From Enterocloster bolteae (GTDB taxonomy: Bacteria; Bacillota; Clostridia; Lachnospirales; Lachnospiraceae): a DNA stretch of 64,000 nucleotides. This document shows positions 35,172-44,624 of this stretch, one piece after another. Position 1 is the first letter of the stretch; every line of letters starts with the position of its first letter. The notes under the pieces are model-generated. The model worked only from the letters and a program-made list of their open reading frames with translations. It had not been told where the DNA came from and made no database searches. Both the position numbers and the translations under genes were made by a program. Location of the stretch: the NCBI GenBank assembly GCA_021772025.1, contig JAETNT010000017.1, positions 1 to 64,000 on the forward strand. The letters are read 5' to 3'.

Positions 35172-36278
35172 TCACCCTCCTAAAATAATCCGGCAGATTT
35201 CATCCACCACATCCAGGGGTAAATCCGCATACATAGGCAAGGTTAATATTTGCTTAGATATGCGGTCCGCAATGGGCGTATCCTGTGGATCAAACTGATT
35301 TTTATAGCAATCATAAGCATTAATGCAAGGATAAAAATACTTTCTTGCAAAGATATTATTTTCTGCCAATCGGTTATAAATCTCATCCCGGTTCCACTTA
35401 TCACCCTCAAATACTACCGGCATATAAGCATAATTATACCTAACTTTAGGGTTTTGACGTGACAGGCGGATACCGGAAATCCCTTCCAAATGGCTTCGGT
35501 AACGCTCTGCTACTGCCTTCCGTTTCGCGATTTCCCTGTCTATATATTTTAAGTTGCACAAACCCATGGCCGCCTGAAATTCATTCATCTTTCCGTTTCC
35601 GCCTACGTATTCCACAGACTCTTTTCCGGTGATCCCAAAATTTTTCAGCTTATAAAGCCGGTCTGCCAGCCAAGGTTCTTTAAAGGTGGCAATTCCGCCT
35701 TCGATGCTGTTATAGACCTTAGTGGCGTGAAGGCTGAACATAGACACATCCCCAAAGTCGCCGGCTCCCCGGCCGTCAAATTCTTCCCCAAAAGTATGGG
35801 CTGCATCATAGACCACCTTAAGGCTATGGCGACGGGCAATTTCCTCAATTCTTTCTACATCGCAGAAATTTCCGTATACATGAACCGGCACTATGGCACA
35901 GGTTTCTTCTGTAATCAAATCTTCCAGCTTGTCTATATCCATTGTAAAATCATCCGGATTAATATCGCAAAATACCGGAGTCAGATCATTACGCACAATG
36001 GCATGGGTGGTGGAAGCAAAACTGAAGGGGGTGGTAATCACCTCTCCCTCCAGCTGAAAAGCCTGGAGGGCCATCTCCAACGCAATATGGCCGTTAACAA
36101 ACAATTCCAGCCCCTCCACCTTTAAGTATTTTTTTAATTCTGCCTTTAATTCCTCGTGATATTCTCCCATATTGGTCAGCCAGGCGGTGTCCCAGATGCG
36201 GCGCAGCTTCTCCACATATTCCTCTAAAGGCGGCATAGAAGATCTGGTCACCAATATAGGGGTTGATCTATCTCTCAT
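35172..36278 (-). CDS. DegT/DnrJ/EryC1 sugar aminotransferase
   Basis: This 368-residue PLP enzyme has PLP-binding Asp158 (VVYDAAHTFG) and Schiff-base Lys187 (SLHATKVYNSIEGG). The HATK variant is common in transaminases acting on dTDP-keto-6-deoxyhexoses. It would form an amino sugar nucleotide for the surface glycan from a keto-sugar nucleotide and glutamate. No ketoisomerase (FdtA-like) gene is adjacent, so 4-amination is more likely than 3-amination (inference). Confidence 0.85.
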   Translation of the reverse strand: MRDRSTPILVTRSSMPPLEEYVEKLRRIWDTAWLTNMGEYHEELKAELKKYLKVEGLELFVNGHIALEMALQAFQLEGEVITTPFSFASTTHAIVRNDLTPVFCDINPDDFTMDIDKLEDLITEETCAIVPVHVYGNFCDVERIEEIARRHSLKVVYDAAHTFGEEFDGRGAGDFGDVSMFSLHATKVYNSIEGGIATFKEPWLADRLYKLKNFGITGKESVEYVGGNGKMNEFQAAMGLCNLKYIDREIAKRKAVAERYRSHLEGISGIRLSRQNPKVRYNYAYMPVVFEGDKWNRDEIYNRLAENNIFARKYFYPCINAYDCYKNQFDPQDTPIADRISKQILTLPMYADLPLDVVDEICRIILGG

Positions 36279-36280
36279 AG

Positions 36281-37372
36281 CTATCTTTGTCCCTTCCGGC
36301 TCTTAAAATACGCCCGCCTTTGGCGGCTGTATAAGGCCAAGCACATCCAATGGTAAATCCGCACCAAGCGGTGCCGCAGCACCAATACAGCCGCGCGGTT
36401 TTTCAAGCCCTTGGGCTTTACCGAAACCAGAAGGCGGAAAAATTCCGGCCGCCCGGTCAAATTTTTAATTTCTTCGTAGCACTGGCGGCGGCTGTACCCG
36501 GAGCGGTAATACGTCAGCCCCGCAAAGCCACAGATATGGAATACCATGCGGTTATTCATCTGGTTTTTCACTTCCTCTGAAGCGTGGGAACGCCTTAAAA
36601 GTCCCTGAATAGCTTTTAACAACGGGAAACAGGTCTCTACTCCATTGGGATTAAACCGGTTTATAAGACTGTCCCCGGCCTGATGCTGCCAATAATAGAA
36701 AATTATCTGAGGAACCACACAAATTCTTTTTGTGCGGGTAATCATCCTGATAGAAAACCAAATATCCTCATTAATTAACATCGTCTCATCATAAAAAAGG
36801 ATATGAGTCGCCTGTTGGCCGGCGCTTTCAAATTCCCATCCCGCCCGCCTGCCCCAAAAGCAATTGGCACGGTACAATTTGTTATTGCAGTTATGGGTTA
36901 AGTGCAAATCGAAAAAAGGAACCAGCAGCTCGTTCCCAAACTCTTTTAAACTTCCGGACCAGGCATTTTTCCATATCCGCCTGTCCCTGGGACTGCCGTC
37001 CTCATAAACCATTTCAAACCCGCCAATGGCCATATCCGCCTGGTTCTGTTTCACAGCCTCATACAGCGTAAGGACAGCATCCTCTGCCATGTAATCGTCT
37101 GCGTCCATAGTCATAAACCACTGTCCCTTCATCCGGGCCAGGCCAAAATTTCTGGCACTGGAAACGCCTCCGTTTTCCTTTTGAAACACTTGGATACGGG
37201 GATCCCGGCTTGCATAGTCCCGGCAAATCCGGAGGGATGTGTCGGTGGAACCGTCATCCACCAAAAGGATTTCCAGTGCCCGGTAGCTCTGGTTTATAAT
37301 AGACTGAATACTTCTATCCAGGTATCTTTCCGCATTGTACACAGGAACAATAACCGAAATCAACTCATTCAT
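36281..37372 (-). CDS. Family 2 glycosyltransferase
   Basis: This 363-residue GT-A enzyme has LISVIVPVYNAERYLDRSI, LLVDDGSTDTSL and the metal-binding motif MDADDY. The C-terminal part from about residue 220 is basic and aromatic-rich, as in EpsJ/WcaA-like enzymes acting on lipid-linked acceptors. Two bases separate it from the aminotransferase, and it overlaps the preceding GT2 gene by eight bases. Confidence 0.84.
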   Translation of the reverse strand: MNELISVIVPVYNAERYLDRSIQSIINQSYRALEILLVDDGSTDTSLRICRDYASRDPRIQVFQKENGGVSSARNFGLARMKGQWFMTMDADDYMAEDAVLTLYEAVKQNQADMAIGGFEMVYEDGSPRDRRIWKNAWSGSLKEFGNELLVPFFDLHLTHNCNNKLYRANCFWGRRAGWEFESAGQQATHILFYDETMLINEDIWFSIRMITRTKRICVVPQIIFYYWQHQAGDSLINRFNPNGVETCFPLLKAIQGLLRRSHASEEVKNQMNNRMVFHICGFAGLTYYRSGYSRRQCYEEIKNLTGRPEFFRLLVSVKPKGLKNRAAVLVLRHRLVRIYHWMCLALYSRQRRAYFKSRKGQR

Positions 37373-38285
37373 TCGTTCCTCTTTCTGACATAAAGTCTGC
37401 CCATAGTTTTTTTACCATGTCATCCAGATAAATTTCCATTAATATCGCCGCAAAAAACATTTTGGCAAAACCGCGCTTTATAAAACCGATCCTCAAATAG
37501 TTTTCGTAATAATACAGCGCACTTTCATGGCGCAGTTTTTGTCGGCTGATAATGCTTTTTATGCTTTTGGAAATGGATGCCGAATGTTCATGCCTGTAGG
37601 TCTGGCATAAAAGCAGTACTGTGCCGTAACCTGCCTCTTTAAATTTCCACGCCAGAATGTCTTCTTCATTATAAAGGAATACCTTCTCGTCATATCCGCC
37701 GCATCCCAGCATTTTCTCAGCGTCCACCATCAAAAGTGAGCCATGGACTGCATCTGTATAAACTGCCTTTCGTCCTTTAAAATATTTCTCAGAATAGTCC
37801 AGATACCCTGTCAGAAGCCGTCCCAGTGTCCTCCTTAACACCGGCCCGGTCTTTATCAAGCTTCCCCAAAAACCAGTTAATTTCCATCCGTTTAACTGTT
37901 TTCCAAATACCGGATCTATCATTCTAGGGGCAACGGCAGCTACGTTCTTATGCTTTGTCAATACTTCTGTCAGATTTTTTACGCAGGTATTGGTAAAGAC
38001 CGTATCCGGGTTGGCTATCAGCACATAATCCGCTTTCAGCTCTTCATAAGAATATCGGATTCCGAGGTTATTTCCTGCCCCGTATCCGCCGTTTTCTCTT
38101 GCTTTAAGCAAAATAATCTTAGAAGATTCTTCTTTTAACTGCAGCAAGGCTTCCCAAGAATTATCTGTAGAATGATTATCTACTACCACCACGTAATTCA
38201 GACTCTCATAACCGTAAATCCGCCTTGCCTGCCTCACGGCAGTCTCAGAATCATTATAGTTTAATATAACACAGCTTACCTTCAT
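37365..38285 (-). CDS. Family 2 glycosyltransferase, rhamnosyl/galactofuranosyl-type
   Basis: This 306-residue enzyme has CVILNYNDSETAVR, VVVDNHSTDNS, ENGGYGAGNNLGI and the acidic motif IANPDTVF typical of GT2 rhamnosyl- and galactofuranosyltransferases. It ends with a short amphipathic region. Overlaps with both neighbours show tight operon packing. With glf in the same operon a galactofuranosyl role is possible (inference). Confidence 0.82.
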   Translation of the reverse strand: MKVSCVILNYNDSETAVRQARRIYGYESLNYVVVVDNHSTDNSWEALLQLKEESSKIILLKARENGGYGAGNNLGIRYSYEELKADYVLIANPDTVFTNTCVKNLTEVLTKHKNVAAVAPRMIDPVFGKQLNGWKLTGFWGSLIKTGPVLRRTLGRLLTGYLDYSEKYFKGRKAVYTDAVHGSLLMVDAEKMLGCGGYDEKVFLYNEEDILAWKFKEAGYGTVLLLCQTYRHEHSASISKSIKSIISRQKLRHESALYYYENYLRIGFIKRGFAKMFFAAILMEIYLDDMVKKLWADFMSERGTNE

Positions 38286-39256
38286 TTTACTCGGTTCTCC
38301 ACAGCTTTTATCCCGTACTTTTTACTGATATACCGCCGGACAGAAGGACATAAAAAAGTGGCATAATCCATCAGATGGTAAGCGGCCATATAAAGCTCCT
38401 GTCCTTTCTCTTTAGGGGTTCCTCTCCAAGGTGTTTTCTCCAAATACCTCTCATAAGCCATGCGGTAATGGTTCCAGTTTCCTGCCTTCCAGGGGCGCTC
38501 ATCCCCCATAAAGTGAAGGATGGCAGGGTGGGCTTTGGCTCTCTTAAAAAGAGCCTTTGGAACCGCTTTGTAAGCCGGAGACTGGCTTACCAAATCCCGG
38601 TAATGGAAATAGCGGTAATTGGTAAAGAAATTATATCTGGGAGACAGGGGTTTAATCCGGCCCTTTAAGGCTCCGTTCAAAGTATCCTGATCGCAGGCAA
38701 AGGTACGGCCTCCCAGGGACTTATAGAAGTCTAAAAGCTTTTTCTCCACGCCTTGATCCCTCCAGGCTTTTATATCCATTAAAAGAACTCCGGAGTTAAA
38801 GTAGGCATCTTCCGTCCTCAACCCTATCTGCTCTTTTACGGAAGGGTAGATAGTGGGCTCCATCACAGCCCCCAGAACACATTTTCCCAAATCCACGGCC
38901 CAAAGTTTCCTTAAAGATCCCAATACTACGGTATCACAGTCCAAATACAAAGCCCTCTCTACCGTTTCCGGCAGAGCAGTGCCAGCAAACAGGCGGCCCA
39001 TGGCGCTGATATCAAAGCCTCCTGTATCCACCTCATAGGGAAACCGGTCTTTTAAATCTCCCAGCTCTATCACTTTAAAGCTGCGGTCAAAGTAGTCGGT
39101 AATCTGTTTCAGCCTGCTCTGATTTTCCTGAGACATTCCCACAGAGAAAAGATAAACGGTTATGGTTTCTTCTAATTGATTTCGATCCAGGAGAGAATAA
39201 AGGGATGTTCCTAAATGGCGTGCATAGCCGTCATTCGATGCGTAAACTACATTCAT
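38282..39256 (-). CDS. Family 8 glycosyltransferase
   Basis: This 324-residue retaining GT8 enzyme (LgtC/glycogenin type) has N-terminal NVVYASNDGYARHLGTSLYSL, DxD metal motif YLDCDTVV, YFNSGVLLMD, and C-terminal HFMGDERPWK, the family's H-x-x-G-x-x-K/RPW signature. It typically adds galactose or glucose from a UDP donor. It overlaps glf by four bases. Confidence 0.88.
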   Translation of the reverse strand: MNVVYASNDGYARHLGTSLYSLLDRNQLEETITVYLFSVGMSQENQSRLKQITDYFDRSFKVIELGDLKDRFPYEVDTGGFDISAMGRLFAGTALPETVERALYLDCDTVVLGSLRKLWAVDLGKCVLGAVMEPTIYPSVKEQIGLRTEDAYFNSGVLLMDIKAWRDQGVEKKLLDFYKSLGGRTFACDQDTLNGALKGRIKPLSPRYNFFTNYRYFHYRDLVSQSPAYKAVPKALFKRAKAHPAILHFMGDERPWKAGNWNHYRMAYERYLEKTPWRGTPKEKGQELYMAAYHLMDYATFLCPSVRRYISKKYGIKAVENRVK

Positions 39257-40353
39257 GCCAGCTCTTCCTCTGCCTTCCTCATAGCGGACTCAATGACCTT
39301 GTCCATATCATAATATTTATACTCACCCAGACGTCCGCCGAAGATCACGCCGTTTTCCTTCCTGGCCAGGGCAGCATATTTTTGATACAGGCTTTGGTTT
39401 TTCTCATCATTTACCGGATAGTAAGGCTCCATGCCTGCGCTCCATGCCATAGGATATTCCCTGGTAATCACAGTCTTTGGTTGGGTGCCGAACTCAAAGT
39501 GCTTATGTTCAATAATACGGGTATAGGGAGTCTCCCTATCGGTGTAATTGACCACAGCCACACCCTGGTAGTTTTCTTCGTCCAAAAGCTCTGTTTCAAA
39601 TTTTAAGCTTCGGTATTCCAACTTGCCGAATCGATAGCCATAGTAAACGTCAATGGGGCCGGTATAGACAATTTTTTCACCTAAAGAATCATAATATTCT
39701 TTATTTTCCAGATAATCCACACCGGTTTCCACACGGCACCCCTCCAGCAGCTTATCAATGATTACATTGTAGCCTCCTATAGGGATCCCCTGGTATCGAT
39801 CATTAAAATAGTTATTATCATAGGTATAGCGGACAGGAAGCCTCTTAATAATAAAAGCCGGCAGTTCTTTGCAGTCCCGCCCCCACTGCTTTTCGGTATA
39901 GCCTTTAATAAGCTTCTGGTAAATATCTTTTCCCACCAGGCTGATGGCCTGTTCCTCCAGGTTCTTAGGCTCCCCGGAAATACTGGAGCGCTGCTCCTTA
40001 ATCTTTGCCTCAGCCTCCGCCGGAGTGCAGATCCCCCACATTTTGCTGAACGTATTCATATTAAAAGGCATGTTATACATCTCGCCCTTATAATTAGCTA
40101 TCGGGCTGTTAGTATACCGATTAAACTCCGCCAGACTATTAACAAATTCCCACACCTTTTTATTGCTGGTGTGAAAAATATGCGCTCCGTATTTATGAAC
40201 ATGGATCCCTTCTATATTCTCACAGTATACATTACCGCCAGTGTGGTCCCGCTTTTCCACTACCAGGCACTTCTTTCCTTTCTCTTTTGCCAGGTAAGCA
40301 AATACGGCAGAATAGAGGCCGCTTCCAACCAAGACATAATCATATGCTTTCAT
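39253..40353 (-). CDS. glf: UDP-galactopyranose mutase
   Basis: This 366-residue FAD enzyme interconverts UDP-galactopyranose and UDP-galactofuranose. Visible are the FAD motif VGSGLYSAVFA, EKRDHTGGNVY, HKYGAHIFHTS and the conserved C-terminal YYPVNDEKN and FGGRLGEYKYYDMD. Start at MKAYDYV has GGAGGAGG upstream; the longer frame runs into the leader. First gene of the polysaccharide operon, just after a predicted promoter. Shows that galactofuranose is part of the glycan. Confidence 0.95.
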   Translation of the reverse strand: MKAYDYVLVGSGLYSAVFAYLAKEKGKKCLVVEKRDHTGGNVYCENIEGIHVHKYGAHIFHTSNKKVWEFVNSLAEFNRYTNSPIANYKGEMYNMPFNMNTFSKMWGICTPAEAEAKIKEQRSSISGEPKNLEEQAISLVGKDIYQKLIKGYTEKQWGRDCKELPAFIIKRLPVRYTYDNNYFNDRYQGIPIGGYNVIIDKLLEGCRVETGVDYLENKEYYDSLGEKIVYTGPIDVYYGYRFGKLEYRSLKFETELLDEENYQGVAVVNYTDRETPYTRIIEHKHFEFGTQPKTVITREYPMAWSAGMEPYYPVNDEKNQSLYQKYAALARKENGVIFGGRLGEYKYYDMDKVIESAMRKAEEELA

Positions 40354-40399
40354 ACCGCATACCTCCTCCATTTTAAAATAGTCATCGCAATTGTACTTT

Positions 40400-40428
40400 A
40401 TTGTACTATATTTTTCCACGAAAGTAAA
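40400..40428 (-). promoter_or_regulatory. Promoter of the polysaccharide locus
   Basis: On the minus strand TTTACT (40423-40428), a 17-bp spacer and TACAAT (40400-40405) lie about 40 bp before glf. Transcription from here excludes the compound palindrome and the two-component genes. Confidence 0.5.
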
Positions 40429-40447
40429 CGGGTGAACGGCTTCAACT

Positions 40448-40598
40448 GTAACAGTTCAGACGGGTATCTTCTTGCCCGGCTATGCCGGACAAGAAGCATC
40501 GGATATCCATCCGATGTGGAATTTGACAGGAATTTTGACTTACAAGCAAGCTTGACTTACAAAATTCCTGTCAAATTCCCCGCCGTCTGAACTGTTAC
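40448..40598. repeat. 151-bp compound palindrome (cloverleaf-like)
   Basis: A perfect 16-bp outer inverted repeat, GTAACAGTTCAGACGG (40448-40463) and its complement (40583-40598), encloses three hairpins. Arm 1 is at 40468-40496 (12-bp stem, one mismatch). Arm 2 is at 40497-40516 (8-bp stem CATCGGAT). Arm 3 is a perfect 19-bp stem at 40518-40536 / 40561-40579. Together they would fold as a three-armed cloverleaf. The right outer arm overlaps the stop codon of the sensor kinase. No ORF or T tract is present. It is either a mobile palindromic element or a structured RNA; I do not recognise a named family. Confidence 0.75.
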
Positions 40599-42865
40599 CA
40601 GTAAATTACCACCCGAAATAAGTCTGCTTCCACATCAATGTCCATCCGCCCTCCCTGGAGTTCTACAAAGCTTTTGGCAATGGCAAGGCCAAGGCCGGAG
40701 CCTTCGGTGTTCCGTGACGCATCCCCCCGGACAAAACGTTCCGTCAGCTCACTGGGATTGACAGTCAGCTCCGCAGCGGAAATGTTTTTCATAGACACGG
40801 TAACTGCTTCTCCCTCTGTCTGAACATCTATATAGGCCCGGGTGCCCGGCATAGCGTATTTTAGAATGTTTACCAGCAGGTTTTCAAATACCCGGTAAGT
40901 TTTCTGGCTGTCCAGCTTTAAAATCACCTTTTTCTCAGGAAAATTCCAGCGAAAATCAATGCCGGACATTTCCATTTGATCTCTCAATTCCAAATGTACC
41001 TGTTTTAAAAGGCTGACAATGTCCACATCCACCAGATCGATGGGAGTACTGCCGCTGGTGGCTTTGCTGACCTCAAATAAATCTTCAATCAATCCTTTCA
41101 GCCGCATAGATTTAGCCTCCAGAACCTGAATATAGCTGCGGCGCTCTTCCTCAGTAATATCCTCTCTTTTTAATAAGTTGATATACGTTATAATTGCCGT
41201 CAGCGGAGTCTTTAGGTCATGAGATACGTTAGTCACCAATTCCGTTTTCATCCGCTGGCTTTTTACTTCTTCCTGAACCGCTTTTTTAAAGCCGTTTTGG
41301 ATTCGGGTAAGCTGCTGATAAAAGGGGGTAAAAATCCCTAACTCTTCCTCCACCGTTATATCCAGATTTCCGTCAGCCATCTCTCCAATTGCTCCCAGAA
41401 GCACCTCATACTTTTTATAAAAGCTGTCCCTCTGGCGCTTTAAGGCTATAAATAAAGTAACTGAATATACAATCAGAGCAGCAATTCCCCAAAACCACAG
41501 TATGCAAATTACCGCCAGAATCGCAAAATTGACCATAACAATCTTTAAGATCCCTTTGACCGACTGTTCCTGCCAGTCTACCCTGCTAATGGAATCCCAA
41601 AGCCTGTTCCATCTGGTCTTGACAGCGCGGCAGGCCTTTACTAAAATCCGGCAGAGCCATCCGGTAATGGTTCTTTCTTTAAAATACCTCCAGGGCCCCA
41701 AAGTGAATACGGCTCTCAGACACAGGGCAGCCCAGAATACAATTCCAAAGGTCACGGCCCAGTACATGCCGTTTAGAATCCCTAAAATCTCCGGCCATCC
41801 TCCAAAGCCAAAGACTTCCGACAACACTTTCTCCAAATTGCCGTTTACTGTTTCCACAATTAGCTCCCCGCCATACAACACCATAAAGGCATCTCCAAAC
41901 AATGCCAAAGCCACAATTCCCAAGGATGCCTGGCTAATTTTTCCGGTTCCTAAAGATATTACAGGAAGCAGAGGCAAAAGCCAGGCAGCCAGGGCCAGGA
42001 GCAGGGCCAGACCGGTCCAGATTAACAAAAACATCCCACTATTGCCCAAAATGTGAAGGTCTATAGCTTCTGCACCCTCCGGAATATACCCCAATACCTT
42101 TTCCTTATCTATGGTAAACTCATAATAGCGGTTTTGAGGGCCGGAAAACAAGATCCCATAGTATACGTAATCGTTTCCATACTGATAGGCGATTGGATCC
42201 TGTCCCTCCAAAGCCTGGTTAAATGCCCCCTGATTTTCTTCCAGGGAACGGACGCTCTCCGAGTTTCCTTCTGCCCCGGCATACTTACATCTTCCCATCT
42301 GGTCAAAGAAAATCCTGACACACACTTGGTTTTCCTCATCTAAATAAGGTCTTTCCCCTAAGATAACTCCGCCGTTTTCATCTAATACCCTGGTGTTTTG
42401 GATTCCTCCCATGGTTCCCAAAGCTTCCTTCCAGGAATCTCCTCTCTCATCAATATATCTGCGGATCTCTTCCAGAAGCCCTGTGTCTGTGTAAAAACTT
42501 CCTTCCTCCCAGGCTACCTCTGCACTGTATGCGCCCTCACTTCCCACTTGGGCAGTAATCTTATTCTCTAAAAGCGTTTCCAGCTCCGGTACAAATACCT
42601 GGGACGGCAAAAGCTTCCTGCCCTGCTGCTCCTGAATCTCTTCCAGCCACATAGCATATCCGGCAAACTGTGCCTGCACAGCTAAATTTTCCGCCCTATT
42701 CTGGCGGGCAAACTCCATCTCAATTTCCTGGCGCTGCTCTTTCCAGTATACTGCCCTCTGCCAGATATAGGGATAAACGCTGACCATCCCCGCCGCTGCT
42801 CCTATGATCAGCAGCCATGTAAGAAATATTCCTAATCTATGCTTGCTTTTCAATTTTATATCCAA
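40595..42865 (-). CDS. Sensor histidine kinase with large sensor region
   Basis: This 756-residue kinase has an N-terminal membrane span (about 12-32), an extracytoplasmic domain of about 235 residues, several further hydrophobic spans between about 270 and 470, and then HisKA and ATPase domains. His549 in NVSHDLKTPLTAI is the phosphoacceptor; the G box is GSGLGLAIAKSF. The multi-span region before the HisKA domain is unusual for an OmpR-partner kinase. It overlaps the response regulator gene by 29 bp. The stop codon lies inside the compound palindrome. Confidence 0.87.
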   Translation of the reverse strand: MDIKLKSKHRLGIFLTWLLIIGAAAGMVSVYPYIWQRAVYWKEQRQEIEMEFARQNRAENLAVQAQFAGYAMWLEEIQEQQGRKLLPSQVFVPELETLLENKITAQVGSEGAYSAEVAWEEGSFYTDTGLLEEIRRYIDERGDSWKEALGTMGGIQNTRVLDENGGVILGERPYLDEENQVCVRIFFDQMGRCKYAGAEGNSESVRSLEENQGAFNQALEGQDPIAYQYGNDYVYYGILFSGPQNRYYEFTIDKEKVLGYIPEGAEAIDLHILGNSGMFLLIWTGLALLLALAAWLLPLLPVISLGTGKISQASLGIVALALFGDAFMVLYGGELIVETVNGNLEKVLSEVFGFGGWPEILGILNGMYWAVTFGIVFWAALCLRAVFTLGPWRYFKERTITGWLCRILVKACRAVKTRWNRLWDSISRVDWQEQSVKGILKIVMVNFAILAVICILWFWGIAALIVYSVTLFIALKRQRDSFYKKYEVLLGAIGEMADGNLDITVEEELGIFTPFYQQLTRIQNGFKKAVQEEVKSQRMKTELVTNVSHDLKTPLTAIITYINLLKREDITEEERRSYIQVLEAKSMRLKGLIEDLFEVSKATSGSTPIDLVDVDIVSLLKQVHLELRDQMEMSGIDFRWNFPEKKVILKLDSQKTYRVFENLLVNILKYAMPGTRAYIDVQTEGEAVTVSMKNISAAELTVNPSELTERFVRGDASRNTEGSGLGLAIAKSFVELQGGRMDIDVEADLFRVVIYW

Positions 42866-43547
42866 CGCCCCACACCACCTTTAAATATTTTGGTTCTTTC
42901 GGATTCACTTCTATTTTCTCCCGGATATTGCGGACATGAACCATAACTGTATCTGTATTAACCGCCCTTTCATTCCAGACCCGCTGATAGATCTCTTCTG
43001 CCGAAAATACCCGGCCGGGATTTTTTATCAATAACAATAGTATCTTAAATTCCATAGGGGTAAGCCGTACCGGTCCATTATCCGCCATCACTTCTATGGT
43101 TTCTTCATTAACCTCCAGACCACCGATCCGGTAGATTTTTCCATTTTCAGGCTCCTGTTTTTCCAGACGTTCCATAAAGCGCTTATACCGGCGGAGCTGG
43201 GACCCGACCCTGGCCAGCAGCTCCATAGGGGTAAAAGGCTTGGTGATATAATCGTCCGCTCCCATGTTCAGCCCCATGATTTTGTCTACCTCTTCCGATT
43301 TGGCTGACAAGAAGATCACCGGAATGTCCCATTTTTCCCGAAGGCGGACTACCATGGTGATACCGTCCATCCGAGGCATCATAATATCCACAATGGCCAG
43401 GTGAATCTCTTCTTTTTCTAAGACTTTCAGTCCCTCTACGCCGTCTTCCGCTTGAAATACAATGTAATTCTGGCTTTTTAAAAAGATTTCAATTCCTTCC
43501 CGGATTTCTTTATCATCTTCCACTAGTAATATGCGGTTTGCTTCCAT
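42837..43547 (-). CDS. OmpR-family response regulator
   Basis: This 236-residue regulator has a receiver domain with Asp11/Asp12 (LLVEDD) and phosphoacceptor Asp54 (IVDIMMPRMDG), conserved Lys in YITKPF, and a C-terminal winged helix (VRLTPMEFKILLLLIKNPGRVFS). It resembles the VanR/PhoP branch. It is paired with the overlapping kinase. Target genes are unknown; the downstream polysaccharide locus is an obvious candidate. Confidence 0.9.
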   Translation of the reverse strand: MEANRILLVEDDKEIREGIEIFLKSQNYIVFQAEDGVEGLKVLEKEEIHLAIVDIMMPRMDGITMVVRLREKWDIPVIFLSAKSEEVDKIMGLNMGADDYITKPFTPMELLARVGSQLRRYKRFMERLEKQEPENGKIYRIGGLEVNEETIEVMADNGPVRLTPMEFKILLLLIKNPGRVFSAEEIYQRVWNERAVNTDTVMVHVRNIREKIEVNPKEPKYLKVVWGVGYKIEKQA

Positions 43548-43570
43548 GTCCGTCTTCCTTTCGCCTGCCG

Positions 43571-43750
43571 TTAAGATTCTGTTTCCGATCTCTTCGGGTT
43601 AGTATAACACGGAAAGCGGCGGCTGCACACGTTTTTTTGCTTCCATTCCCGAAATGTATCCATACAGGCATCGACAAACATCATGGAAATAATAAAAATG
43701 GTTACTGCCATGATTCCATAGGCAGCATATTGTAATAACTGGTGATTCAT
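43571..43750 (-). CDS. Small single-span membrane protein before the two-component genes
   Basis: This predicted 59-residue protein starts MNHQLLQYAAYGIM. It has one hydrophobic segment (AVTIFIISMMFVDACM) and a basic, Cys-containing tail. GGGGGG lies eight bases before the ATG and the longer frame has no site. It ends 23 bp before the response regulator, so it is probably the first gene of the operon. I do not recognise a family; it could be a modulator of the kinase (inference). Confidence 0.5.
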   Translation of the reverse strand: MNHQLLQYAAYGIMAVTIFIISMMFVDACMDTFREWKQKNVCSRRFPCYTNPKRSETES

Positions 43751-43847
43751 TTTAGAATCCCCCCTTTCTTTGATGGCTATAATATATCGCCTATTTTGAA
43801 AGAGGGGCTGTAGAAAAAACAAAAGAATTTCTAAAGATTTTTAAGAA

Positions 43848-44615
43848 TTACTTTAACATCTCTCCATATCTTCCTAAAAAGCTCTGAGTACGTTCATTAT
43901 CAGAAGCAAACACCTCTTCAGGCGTTCCTTCTTCTACAATTACGCCGTCCGCCATAAAAATGACACGATCCGAAATATCCCTGGCAAAAGCCATTTCGTG
44001 GGTAACGATTACCATGGCAATGTTCAGATCTGCCAGAGATCGGATAACCTTCAGCACTTCTCCCGTAAGTTCCGGATCCAAAGCGGAAGTGGGTTCATCA
44101 AAAAACAGAATCTGAGGATTTAAAGCCAACGCTCTGGCAATAGCAACCCGCTGACACTGCCCTCCGGAAAGCTGGCAAGGATAGGCATCTGCTTTGTCCT
44201 CTAATCCCATCTTTTTCAAAAGCTTTTTTGCTTCTGATACAACTTGATCTTTCTCCCGTTTCTGAACATGGATTGGAGCATCCGTAATATTCTTCATTAC
44301 CGAGTAATGAGGAAACAGGTTGAAATTTTGGAATACCAGGCCATACAGCCCTTGAATTTCTTTTAATTCTTTTTTAGGAGCGTAGAAAATGGAGCCGTTT
44401 TCATCGGACCAAACCGCTTTTATTCCCCTGTATAAAATCTCTCCCCTGTCCATGGTTTCCAACATGGTGGCACACCGCAGCAGGGTGGATTTTCCGGATC
44501 CGGACGGCCCGATAATGGACAAAATCTCTCCGTCTTTTACCGACAGAGAAATGTCCTTTAGTACCTGGACTTTCCCAAAGGACTTTTCAATGTGATTCAT
44601 TGTTAATATGCTCAT
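43848..44615 (-). CDS. Polar amino acid ABC transporter ATPase
   Basis: This 255-residue protein has Walker [10 protein letters not shown] at 36-44, Q-loop [10 protein letters not shown], signature LSGGQCQR, Walker [13 protein letters not shown] and switch His in VIVTHEM. It is of the GlnQ/TcyC type. It has an insertion near residues 65-80 ([18 protein letters not shown]). It forms an importer with the permease and binding protein in the same operon. Confidence 0.9.
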   Translation of the reverse strand: MSILTMNHIEKSFGKVQVLKDISLSVKDGEILSIIGPSGSGKSTLLRCATMLETMDRGEILYRGIKAVWSDENGSIFYAPKKELKEIQGLYGLVFQNFNLFPHYSVMKNITDAPIHVQKREKDQVVSEAKKLLKKMGLEDKADAYPCQLSGGQCQRVAIARALALNPQILFFDEPTSALDPELTGEVLKVIRSLADLNIAMVIVTHEMAFARDISDRVIFMADGVIVEEGTPEEVFASDNERTQSFLGRYGEMLK

Positions 44616-44624
44616 GACGCCTCC

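Noticed and set aside
40448..40598. Calling the compound palindrome a tRNA or rho-independent terminator
   Set aside because: Stem lengths do not match a tRNA cloverleaf, no anticodon-type loop is visible, and no T tract follows on either strand.
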